From positions 1 through 21,043 of the forward strand of contig CACLNK010000013.1 of the NCBI GenBank assembly GCA_902608305.1: a stretch of DNA of 21,043 bases, read 5' to 3'. The DNA comes from an uncultured Pelagibacteraceae bacterium. Its GTDB lineage: Bacteria; Pseudomonadota; Alphaproteobacteria; Pelagibacterales; Pelagibacteraceae. The position numbers were made by a program, and so were the translations under genes. Under the pieces are notes generated by a model that was not told the origin of the DNA, did not search any database, and worked only from the letters and a program-made list of their open reading frames with translations. Positions 1 to 5,724 of this stretch are shown here, in pieces; positions within the stretch are counted from its first letter, which is position 1; each line of letters begins with the position of its first letter.

Positions 1-147
1 TTCTTTATCAGCTTTTACTTTTTCCGCTTGAGCTTCTGCTATGCCTAACCTTTTTGCATTTTTTCTTATGTTTTCAGCTTCTTTTTTATAGACATCTTCT
101 GAAGAAAATGTATATCCACATTTTAGACACGTAATATTTTGACTCAT
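1..147 (-). CDS. Small zinc-ribbon-like hypothetical protein (3' end outside window)
   Basis: An open frame starts with ATG at 147 and runs off the left edge of the window, so only the first 49 codons are visible. A strong Shine-Dalgarno sequence (AAGGAG) sits a few bases before the start. The protein begins MSQNITCLKCGYTFSSEDV; the single CxxC pair (C7, C10) followed by an aromatic resembles half of a zinc ribbon. The rest is rich in Lys, Glu and Ala and looks helical. It lies 28 nt after the 147-aa gene on the same strand and is probably co-transcribed with it. I do not recognise the family. Whether a second CxxC completes a zinc site lies outside the window. Confidence 0.75.
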   Translation of the reverse strand, partial: MSQNITCLKCGYTFSSEDVYKKEAENIRKNAKRLGIAEAQAEKVKADKE

Positions 148-175
148 TTTTATCTCCTTTTAATTAATAATATTT

Positions 176-619
176 TTAATGTACCGTATCATTTTCATGG
201 TCCTGCTTTTTTTCACCAATTAATTTACCTTCTGTAGGAGCTTCATCCCACTCCTTAAACTCATGTAGCCATTCTTTGTGATTATTTAATATTTCCTTTG
301 ATGTGGTTTCTAAATAATGTCTATAAAGTGGATAACTAAATTGAAACACCATTCTTTGCAAAAGTCTAAAAAGAAAAAGATAAAAACAATAACCCATGTC
401 TAAAAAGCTTTTTCTTGAAGCTCTAAGATAATTTTCCACTAATTCTTTGGCTAAAGCATCCATTTTCTTTACTTCCATCTGTTCTGTTTGAATTTTATTA
501 CTACTTTTAGATCTATTAACAAAGTTTATTACCTCAGACTTGTTTTTTTTTACAACCAAGAATTTAGTTTTTTTGTTTTTTTTAAATTTCTTAAAGAAAT
601 TAACTATTTTTTTTTTCAT
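176..619 (-). CDS. Hypothetical protein, Lys-rich N-terminus with a hydrophobic middle
   Basis: This 147-aa protein matches no family I recognise. The first ~35 residues are strongly basic. Residues ~53-70 look helical, an aromatic and hydrophobic stretch follows at ~75-100 (containing FYLFLF), and the tail is acidic and ends in His. The basic part could bind nucleic acid or membrane, but this is only suggested by composition. The start at 619 is supported by GAGGT about 8 nt upstream. An internal Met53, with GGAAG before it, is an alternative start that would remove the basic region. The gene is preceded by a ~190-nt leader with two tandem hairpins and followed closely by the zinc-ribbon-like gene. 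Confidence 0.7.
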   Translation of the reverse strand: MKKKIVNFFKKFKKNKKTKFLVVKKNKSEVINFVNRSKSSNKIQTEQMEVKKMDALAKELVENYLRASRKSFLDMGYCFYLFLFRLLQRMVFQFSYPLYRHYLETTSKEILNNHKEWLHEFKEWDEAPTEGKLIGEKKQDHENDTVH

Positions 620-647
620 ATTTTAATACCTCATTACCTATTAATTA

Positions 648-797
648 ACGAAGTACAGTCTAGATGGGATAGAAAGAAAAGAATAATGTAAAAACTCCGC
701 ATCTAAACTAGTAGCTTCGTCCTAATCAAAGTTCTGTTATTTAGATGAGATTTTATAGGAACTAAATTTTCCGCATCTAAACAAGTAGCTTTAACTT
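648..797 (-). repeat. Two tandem imperfect hairpins in the leader of the 147-aa gene
   Basis: Two copies of the same element lie 74 nt apart. On the plus strand, CCGCATCTAAAC followed by one variable base and AGTAGCTT occurs at 697-717 and 771-791 (20 of 21 identical). Each copy pairs with a partner upstream on the plus strand. In copy 1, 648-668 pairs with 697-720 through ACGAAG, TAC, AGT and TAGATG blocks with small bulges. In copy 2, 728-747 pairs with 774-797 through AAAG and TTTAGATG blocks. The duplicated arms and preserved pairing suggest a structured RNA. A TATAAT box just upstream on the minus strand suggests transcription towards the 147-aa gene. The function is unknown. Confidence 0.65.
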
Positions 798-813
798 AGT
801 AATAGCACTGTAT

Positions 814-835
814 ATTATACGTTTTTAAATGTCAA
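814..835 (-). promoter_or_regulatory. Putative promoter for the tandem-hairpin leader
   Basis: Reading the minus strand, a perfect TATAAT lies at 819-814, a few bases after the hisG stop codon region. A perfect TTGACA lies at 835-830, but the gap between them is only 10 nt, too short for a classical -35/-10 pair. The -10 box alone is therefore the better-supported part. Transcription from it would begin near 807 and include both hairpins before the 147-aa gene. Confidence 0.45.
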
Positions 836-840
836 TTAAA

Positions 841-1527
841 TTATTTAGAAAGTAAATTTAATAATTTTCTAATTCCTTTTTTTTTTGTAGAAAGTTTTGA
901 TACCATCATACAAGCTTGGGATTTAAGTATTTCGCCATCTTTTAAAACTCTTAAGTTATTAGCTTTTAAGGTCTCACCACTAGAAGTAATATCAGTTATA
1001 ATTTCAGAAGAGCCCGTAAAAGGATACGTCTCGGTTGCGCCTGAACTATTGACTAACTTGAATTGAGTCACTCCTTTAGAAAATAAGAATTCTCCTGTTA
1101 AATTTGGATACTTTGTTGCAACCCTTAACATTTTATTTTTTTTGTCTTTAAATTCAAAAGCAATTTCTTCAAGATCAGCTATGGTTTGCACATCAATCCA
1201 TTCATCAGGTATTGCAACTACTAATGTTGCTTGTCCAAAATTATATTTTTTTAAAACAGATATTTTTTTTTGTATGTTTATTTGGCTTTCTTTTAAAAGA
1301 TCATATCCAGAAAAACCAATATCTAATGATCCATCGGCTAACCTTTCTATGATCTCTCTAGCATGTAAGTAAATAATTTTTACTTTTGGCAATTTTTTAA
1401 TAGATGCAAATAAATCTCTTGTACCTCTTAAAGATATTAATTTTAATTTTTTATTCTTAAAAATTTCTAAAACGTCTTTTTTAAGTCTGCCTTTGCTTGG
1501 TATTCCAATGTTAATTATTTTATTCAT
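841..1527 (-). CDS. hisG: ATP phosphoribosyltransferase, short (HisZ-dependent) form
   Basis: HisG catalyses the first step of histidine synthesis, joining ATP and PRPP to give phosphoribosyl-ATP. At 228 aa it is the short form, which lacks the C-terminal regulatory domain and needs HisZ as partner; hisZ lies two genes upstream. The N-terminus (NIGIPSKGRL, ~6-15) and the PRPP loop region (~179-195, DITSSGETLKANNLRVL) fit the family. The ATG overlaps the end of the sulfotransferase gene by 8 nt, indicating one transcript and possible translational coupling. It is the last gene of the tRNA-His-hisS-hisZ unit. The organism splits its his genes, since hisD is in a separate cluster about 4 kb away. 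Confidence 0.96.
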   Translation of the reverse strand: MNKIINIGIPSKGRLKKDVLEIFKNKKLKLISLRGTRDLFASIKKLPKVKIIYLHAREIIERLADGSLDIGFSGYDLLKESQINIQKKISVLKKYNFGQATLVVAIPDEWIDVQTIADLEEIAFEFKDKKNKMLRVATKYPNLTGEFLFSKGVTQFKLVNSSGATETYPFTGSSEIITDITSSGETLKANNLRVLKDGEILKSQACMMVSKLSTKKKGIRKLLNLLSK

Positions 1528-2365
1528 AAGCTAATGTTTTAAGATCTTCTTTAAATAATATGTTCATTTTTTTTAAAATTTTTTCTGGTAAGACTTTTTC
1601 CCACTGATTTTTACTACCAAGATTAAAAAAAGGTAATTTTTTATTAGTGGTTTGCCCTATCGGACTTTCCTTGAATCCTAGTTCTTGTTCTTTTTTTTTT
1701 AAAATTTTAAAATCACAACTTTCAATGCATTTTTTTGCTTTTTTAAAATTATAAAAACTTTTTAAACTAGCAGTTTTATTTATAAAATTAATTACACTTT
1801 CAAAAGTCTTCTCTGGATTTTTCTCTAAATCTTCATACTTAATTAATTGAACTGGAAATTCTTTATTATAAATCCATGATTTATAATGATTTTTCCATGA
1901 ACTAAGAAAATTAAAATCAACATATTGATTATTTATTTTTTTATAAAGCAAACCTTTGTCATCTTTCATAAAGTTTAAAGCTTCTTCATAATCATGTTCG
2001 TAATGATGCTTTACTGATGTAATTACATTTCTAGGATCTCGAATTAAATAAATGCATCCCACTGTGTTTCGTGTATTTGTAAATCTAAAGTTGTTAACAT
2101 CAAGAAATGCATTATGAGTTTTAAATAATTTAAAACGTCCGTCAGAATTTATTTTTTCTTGAGCATCAAGCCAAAATTCTGCTGTGTCAGCATAATTTGA
2201 AAAATCTTTTTTATAACCAGTAAAAAATTGTTTTGAGGGAAACTGATAAATTTTTGGTAATAAACTAAAATTAAATACACCATCTTCTGTATAATAATAA
2301 GCTGTTAATAAAGCTCTTAGCCAAGTATTACCGCTCTTTGGATATGATGCAATCCACATTATCAT
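1520..2365 (-). CDS. Sulfotransferase-domain protein inside the histidine operon
   Basis: This 281-aa protein has the two PAPS-binding signatures of sulfotransferases: a P-loop-like YPKSGNTW at residues 8-15 and a 3'-phosphate motif around LIRDPRNVITS (107-117). A likely catalytic His lies in FKTHN (His84). It should transfer sulfate from PAPS to an unknown acceptor. No signal peptide is visible, so it is probably cytosolic. The start at 2365 lies 2 nt from the hisZ stop, with Met3 as an alternative, and its 3' end overlaps hisG by 8 nt. It is thus embedded in a histidine unit with no obvious metabolic link to it, which suggests insertion of an accessory gene. The substrate cannot be read from the sequence. 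Confidence 0.88.
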   Translation of the reverse strand: MIMWIASYPKSGNTWLRALLTAYYYTEDGVFNFSLLPKIYQFPSKQFFTGYKKDFSNYADTAEFWLDAQEKINSDGRFKLFKTHNAFLDVNNFRFTNTRNTVGCIYLIRDPRNVITSVKHHYEHDYEEALNFMKDDKGLLYKKINNQYVDFNFLSSWKNHYKSWIYNKEFPVQLIKYEDLEKNPEKTFESVINFINKTASLKSFYNFKKAKKCIESCDFKILKKKEQELGFKESPIGQTTNKKLPFFNLGSKNQWEKVLPEKILKKMNILFKEDLKTLAYE

Positions 2366-2367
2366 AT

Positions 2368-3417
2368 TTAAATAAGATTCAAAGCTGCCCCAACTGCGGG
2401 CACTTGTTTATTAGAACCAAGATTAAAAATTAATTTATCGTAACGTCCACCATTAACAATATTAATATTTTTATTTTTTTCTCTGATATCAATTTTAAAT
2501 ACCATTCCAGTATAATATTCCAACTGTCTTCCAAATGAGGCAGAGAATTCAACTTTTAATTTTAAAAGTCTATTTTGTGAAATGGGAAAATAATTTTGCT
2601 CAACGCTTAAATTAATTTTATTTTTTTTGAAAAAAGTGTTTAATTTTTCAGCTGCCAGATTAACTTGACAATTAATCTTTAAAAAATCTTTTATTATCTT
2701 AGAAACTTTTTTGCCCCCACTTGTTCTTCTCGGATCTTTAATTTTATTATTAAATCTATTCAAAATTTCGCCTACTGTTCTTCCTGCAATTAGTCTTTGC
2801 TGTTTTTCTTTAAGCATTTGTTGATATCTTCTTTTATCAACTTCAACAATTGTTGGGTCCACATCAGAGTTTGTTTCTAATCTCTTTAAAAGATCATTGA
2901 AATATTTTTCCCTCCAAAAGTGTCTTACTAATCTTAATTTCCATCTTTTTGGAATATCTAATTTAGCTATTAATAAATTAAATATTTCAACATTTCCAAT
3001 TTTTAAAGTACCTGATGAATACGAAAAATTAGATAAAGATTTTATTGCAGTATTAATAATTTCCTTATCATCTTTTTTTTCATTTTTAGAACCAAGTATT
3101 TCAAATCCAATTTGATTTCTAATTATTGAATCTTTTCTGTTTGGTGACTTTCTATAAGCTTCACCACTATAAAATATTTTTTCCTTGCCTTTTAAGTTAT
3201 TTTCTAAATATCTCAGACATGAAGCTATAGTTAAATCTGGCCTCAGACATAGCTCACTCCCGTTGTGATCAATAAAAGAGAAGATAAACTTTTTAAAATT
3301 TTCTCCTGACCTTTGAACTATATGATTGGCCTCAATAACTGAATCTAGTTCAATATATTTAAATCCTTTAGAGCGTACCGATCTAAGTATTTTTTCAGAT
3401 AAGTTTTTTGATTTCAT
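2368..3417 (-). CDS. hisZ: ATP phosphoribosyltransferase regulatory subunit
   Basis: HisZ is a class II histidyl-tRNA synthetase paralogue that forms an octamer with short HisG and confers activity and histidine feedback; it does not charge tRNA. This 349-aa protein has the synthetase-like motif 2 region (ELCLRPDLTIASCLRYL, ~56-72) and a GGRYDKL motif near residue 328, and lacks the C-terminal anticodon-binding domain, as expected. The start at 3417 overlaps the end of hisS by 23 nt. That overlap, and the presence of short HisG in the same transcript, support HisZ rather than a second HisRS. Confidence 0.93.
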   Translation of the reverse strand: MKSKNLSEKILRSVRSKGFKYIELDSVIEANHIVQRSGENFKKFIFSFIDHNGSELCLRPDLTIASCLRYLENNLKGKEKIFYSGEAYRKSPNRKDSIIRNQIGFEILGSKNEKKDDKEIINTAIKSLSNFSYSSGTLKIGNVEIFNLLIAKLDIPKRWKLRLVRHFWREKYFNDLLKRLETNSDVDPTIVEVDKRRYQQMLKEKQQRLIAGRTVGEILNRFNNKIKDPRRTSGGKKVSKIIKDFLKINCQVNLAAEKLNTFFKKNKINLSVEQNYFPISQNRLLKLKVEFSASFGRQLEYYTGMVFKIDIREKNKNINIVNGGRYDKLIFNLGSNKQVPAVGAALNLI

Positions 3418-4786
3418 TAATTAGACTTTCTTTTGAAACAGTTTTTTGATCGTTTTCTTTTGAAGATTTTAGATTTTTTAAAGTAAATTTATTTTCCTTA
3501 ACTTCAGATTCACCAACAATAACTGCAACGGGACAACCTTTTTTATCCGCATAAGTTAATTGTTTTTTTAAATTTTTTGTTGAATCTAAATATAATTCAG
3601 AATTTATTCCATTTTCTCTTAAATAATCTAAAATTTCATAATATTTTTTTAAATATTTGCTATCTAAAATACAAATAAGAACAGGTTCATTATTTTTTTG
3701 TTTAATCGAACCAATTTGGTTTAAAACAAATAACAACCTATCTACTCCAATACTCATTCCAGTTGCTGGAAAATCTACATTCTTGAATCTAGATATAAGC
3801 CCATCGAATCTACCTCCTGAACAAATACTTCCCACATTTATTTCTTTTCCTTTTGGATTTTTAACCTTAAAATTAAGATTAGTTTCAACGCAAAATCCAT
3901 CATAATAAACAAGGCCACGTACTATTGTAAAGTTAGGTTGAATTATTTTTGAATACTTTCCATAGCTTATAATTTCCAAAAGGTCTTCGGTTTCTTTAAT
4001 TCCTTCAACAGATAAGGAATTTTTTAAAATGGACTTTAAATCTTTAAGATTATTTATTTTTAAAAAATTTAAAATTTCAGATGCTTGTGTATCAGATAGG
4101 TTGGCACCTTTTGTAATTGCTCCAGAAATATCCACCCTTTCTTTTTTAAGTAAATCTTCAACTCCTTTTAATCCAATTCGATCTAATTTATCGATAGCTC
4201 TAATTACTTTTAATTCCTGAACTTTATTAGTGATTTTTAGATTATTAATTAATCCTTGAACTATTTTTCTATTGCTTATGCTTACTTTAAATTGATTATC
4301 GTTTAATCCGCTTTTTATTAAAGTGTCTGCAATAATATTGCAAATCTCTGCGTCAGCCTGGCTTTTATTTATATTCCCAATAATATCAACATCAGCTTGA
4401 GTAAATTCACGGTACCTTGCATTTCCACTTTTTTCATTTCTCCAAACATTTCCTATTGCATATCTCTTATATGGAAAAGGAAGTTCTCTATAGTTTTGAG
4501 CAACAAATCTACTTAAAGGACTACTTAAATCATATCGAAGCGTAATTTTTTCGTTACCATCGTTAAATGTGAATACATCAGACATAGAATTATCTTCATC
4601 ATCTGCCAAAAACGATCCTATATTTTTGCTAATCTCAAAAGATGGTGTTTCTAAAGAGCTAAAACCAAACTTTAAAAAATTATTTTCAATTATCTCAAGT
4701 AATTTCTTTTTGAGTGATAATTGTTTATTCCATCTATCTTCAAAACCTGAAGGTAATCCAGGTGTTAATTTTTCTTCTTTTTTCAT
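3395..4786 (-). CDS. hisS: Histidyl-tRNA synthetase, divergent type
   Basis: HisRS charges tRNA-His with histidine in the cytosol. The 463-aa protein starts at the ATG at 4786; the open frame continues upstream but that would run into the tRNA-His gene. Motif 2 (~114-130, with RNEK and RYREFTQ) and motif 3 (GVDRLL, Arg350) of class II synthetases are present, with a C-terminal anticodon-binding domain. The usual histidine-binding RGLDYY is RGLVYYDGF here (290-298), and GGRYDG is GGRFDG (324-329). These departures fit the divergent HisRS that co-evolved with tRNA-His lacking G-1 in some alphaproteobacteria. There is no separate ribosome-binding site: the start is 4 nt after the tRNA-His CCA, and GAGG occurs inside the tRNA acceptor strand. 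Confidence 0.95.
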   Translation of the reverse strand: MKKEEKLTPGLPSGFEDRWNKQLSLKKKLLEIIENNFLKFGFSSLETPSFEISKNIGSFLADDEDNSMSDVFTFNDGNEKITLRYDLSSPLSRFVAQNYRELPFPYKRYAIGNVWRNEKSGNARYREFTQADVDIIGNINKSQADAEICNIIADTLIKSGLNDNQFKVSISNRKIVQGLINNLKITNKVQELKVIRAIDKLDRIGLKGVEDLLKKERVDISGAITKGANLSDTQASEILNFLKINNLKDLKSILKNSLSVEGIKETEDLLEIISYGKYSKIIQPNFTIVRGLVYYDGFCVETNLNFKVKNPKGKEINVGSICSGGRFDGLISRFKNVDFPATGMSIGVDRLLFVLNQIGSIKQKNNEPVLICILDSKYLKKYYEILDYLRENGINSELYLDSTKNLKKQLTYADKKGCPVAVIVGESEVKENKFTLKNLKSSKENDQKTVSKESLINEIKKLI

Positions 4787-4790
4787 TTTT

Positions 4791-4865
4791 TGGTACCGCC
4801 TCTTGGAATTGAACCAAGATTGAGAGTTCCACAAACTCCAGGATTAACCATTATCCGAAGGCGGC
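4791..4865 (-). tRNA. tRNA-His (GUG anticodon)
   Basis: The reverse complement folds as a 75-nt tRNA including an encoded CCA. It has acceptor GCCGCCU/AGGCGGU, D stem GGAU/AUCC with loop AAUGGUUA, and anticodon stem GGAGU/ACUCU with loop UUGUGGA, giving anticodon GUG. The T stem is CUUGG/CCAAG with loop UUCAAUU. Position 1:72 is G:U, the discriminator is A73, and the base before G1 is U, so the usual G-1 of tRNA-His is neither encoded nor opposed by C73. This matches the unusual tRNA-His known from a subset of alphaproteobacteria, such as Caulobacter. It is the first structural gene of the hisS-hisZ-hisG unit. Confidence 0.95.
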
Positions 4866-4917
4866 ATCCTTCCTTTGTTTTATACTAATTGTTATTAATT
4901 TTAAATTTATAAAATGA

Positions 4918-4992
4918 TTAAATTGCTAGCGTGCAGCCAGCATGAAAATGATGTCTGTGAGAATTTCTTGATACTTTAATTTTTTTAATCAT
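4918..4992 (-). CDS. Putative histidine leader peptide (24 aa)
   Basis: A 24-codon ORF begins with ATG at 4992 and ends with TAA at 4918, 52 nt before tRNA-His. It encodes MIKKIKVSRNS, then HRHHFH, then AGCTLAI. His codons are at 4959, 4953, 4950 and 4944 (first bases), so four fall within six codons. An in-frame stop lies three codons upstream, making this ATG the only start in frame. No clear Shine-Dalgarno is visible. The position, tiny size and clustered cognate codons, with a hairpin starting at the last His codon, are typical of attenuator leader peptides such as E. coli hisL. The peptide itself probably has no function; translation through it would sense charged tRNA-His. Confidence 0.7.
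   Translation of the reverse strand: MIKKIKVSRNSHRHHFHAGCTLAI
4924..4942 (-). promoter_or_regulatory. Putative attenuator hairpin of the histidine unit
   Basis: On the minus strand TGCTGGC (4942-4936) pairs with GCTAGCA (4930-4924) across a 5-nt loop, giving a 7-bp stem with one G:U. It is followed by an A/T-rich tail (ATTTAATCATTTTAT) that could weakly act as a terminator. The 5' arm begins at the last His codon, so a ribosome stalled on the His codons would cover it and prevent the stem. An outer 10-bp stem pairs 4993-4984, covering the leader ATG, with 4922-4913, covering the stop. Confidence 0.5.
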
Positions 4993-5033
4993 TGCGAGTT
5001 AAATAACACTTATTTTTATAAATGCAAGTAGGT

Positions 5034-5085
5034 TTTGTATAGGAACAGAAAAAGCTTATTCTGGCCTTTAAAATTCCTATACAAA
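5034..5085 (-). terminator. Strong hairpin downstream of cspA, likely terminator or 3' processing element
   Basis: TTTGTATAGGAA at 5034-5045 (plus strand) is perfectly complementary to TTCCTATACAAA at 5074-5085, a 12-bp stem. Inside it, CAGAA (5046-5050) pairs with TTCTG (5059-5063). It begins 16 nt after the cspA stop and lies before the histidine leader, so it separates the two transcripts. It lacks a good U-run, so it may be an RNA-processing or stability structure rather than a classical intrinsic terminator. Confidence 0.5.
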
Positions 5086-5101
5086 TTTGATTGATTTAGA
5101 A

Positions 5102-5311
5102 TTACGACGTCTTTTGGAGCTTGACCGCTGACGGGCCTTTTTCTCCGTCCTCAACTTCAAATGTTAATTCATCGCCTTCGTTAAGAAATCTTAATCCAGC
5201 TTCTCTTACTGCTGAGGCATGAACAAATACATCTTTTTCTTTATCTTCTCGTTCAATGAAACCATATCCTTTTTTTCCATTGAACCACTTTACTTTGCCT
5301 TTTAGACTCAT
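5102..5311 (-). CDS. cspA: Cold-shock-domain protein (CspA family)
   Basis: A single cold-shock domain of 69 aa, which binds single-stranded RNA and DNA and can act as an RNA chaperone. RNP1 (KGYGFIE, 14-20) and RNP2 (DVFVHAS, 27-33) are intact, as is the N-terminal KGKVKWFN. The length is normal for the family. The start at 5311 is preceded by GGAAAGAG. Its 112-nt leader, between tRNA-Phe and the start, contains three segments that can pair in mutually exclusive ways, recalling the structured leaders of cold-shock mRNAs. A strong hairpin follows the stop. Whether it is cold-induced here or constitutive cannot be told. Confidence 0.95.
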   Translation of the reverse strand: MSLKGKVKWFNGKKGYGFIEREDKEKDVFVHASAVREAGLRFLNEGDELTFEVEDGEKGPSAVKLQKTS

Positions 5312-5340
5312 GTTTACTCTTTCCTTTATTGTTTTACTTT

Positions 5341-5396
5341 AGCTAAACTTTAGCTTGTGACTAATTAGTAGATTTTAATATTTATTGCAAGCTAAA
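5341..5396 (-). promoter_or_regulatory. cspA leader with alternative pairing segments
   Basis: Reading the minus strand, segment A is TTTAGCTTG (5396-5388), B is CAAGCTAAA (5357-5349) and C is TTTAGCT (5347-5341). B is perfectly complementary to A (9 bp). B with C forms a compact hairpin, AGCTAA/TTAGCT, with a 3-nt loop. The two pairings exclude each other. A 10-bp palindrome, ACTAATTAGT, lies between A and B (5360-5369). If transcription starts after A, only the B:C hairpin exists; TTGCAA overlapping A could then be a -35 box. Confidence 0.4.
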
Positions 5397-5423
5397 TGAA
5401 ATGTGATTTTTGACCATTATTGG

Positions 5424-5498
5424 TGGTGGCCTTGGTTTGAATCGCACAAACGACACATACCTTTTCAGGGTACTGCTCTACTACTGAGCTACAAGGCC
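5424..5498 (-). tRNA. tRNA-Phe (GAA anticodon) with altered D- and T-loops
   Basis: The reverse complement folds as a 75-nt tRNA including CCA. It has acceptor GGCCUUG/CAAGGCC, D stem GCUC/GAGC, anticodon stem GUACC/GGUAU with loop CUGAAAA (anticodon GAA), and T stem GUUUG/CAAAC. All stems are intact. The D loop is AGUAGUA, lacking the usual GG pair, and the T loop is UGCGAUU, with G in place of the near-universal U55. The encoded 3' end reads A73 followed by CCACCA. It lies 8 nt after the infA stop and upstream of cspA on the same strand, so it may be cut out of their transcript. Confidence 0.93.
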
Positions 5499-5506
5499 AA
5501 AATAGA

Positions 5507-5722
5507 TTAAAATCTAAAAATTATTCTTCCTTTTGTCAAATCATAAGGCGTGACTTCAACCGTAACATTGTCACCCTGTAGTATTCTAATTCTATTTTTT
5601 CTTAATTTACCTGCAGTATGGGCAGTTACTATATGATTGTTTTCTAATTGTACTCTAAACATTGCGTTAGGAAGCAATTCAATAACCTTTCCCTTGAATT
5701 CAAGTAAATCTTGTTTTGACAA
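5507..5722 (-). CDS. infA: Translation initiation factor IF-1
   Basis: IF-1 binds the A site of the 30S subunit during initiation and helps IF-2 and IF-3 select initiator tRNA. The 71-aa protein is the normal length and consists of a single OB (S1-like) fold. Family hallmarks include FKGKVIELLPNAMFRVQLEN near the N-terminus and HTAGKLRKNRIRILQGDNV in the middle. It starts 2 nt after hisD ends, so translation is probably coupled to hisD. tRNA-Phe follows after 8 nt. Confidence 0.97.
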   Translation of the reverse strand: MSKQDLLEFKGKVIELLPNAMFRVQLENNHIVTAHTAGKLRKNRIRILQGDNVTVEVTPYDLTKGRIIFRF

Positions 5723-5724
5723 AT

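Noticed and set aside
488..691. Plus-strand 67-aa ORF
   Set aside because: It is Phe-rich antisense to the Lys-rich start of the 147-aa gene and has no family features.
830..835. TTGACA as the -35 partner of TATAAT at 814-819
   Set aside because: The spacing is only 10 nt instead of about 17; the -10 is kept but not this pair as a standard promoter.
4787..4834. Upstream extension of hisS to an ATG at 4834
   Set aside because: The extension would be coded by the tRNA-His gene; the ATG at 4786 gives the normal HisRS N-terminus (LTPGLPSGFED).
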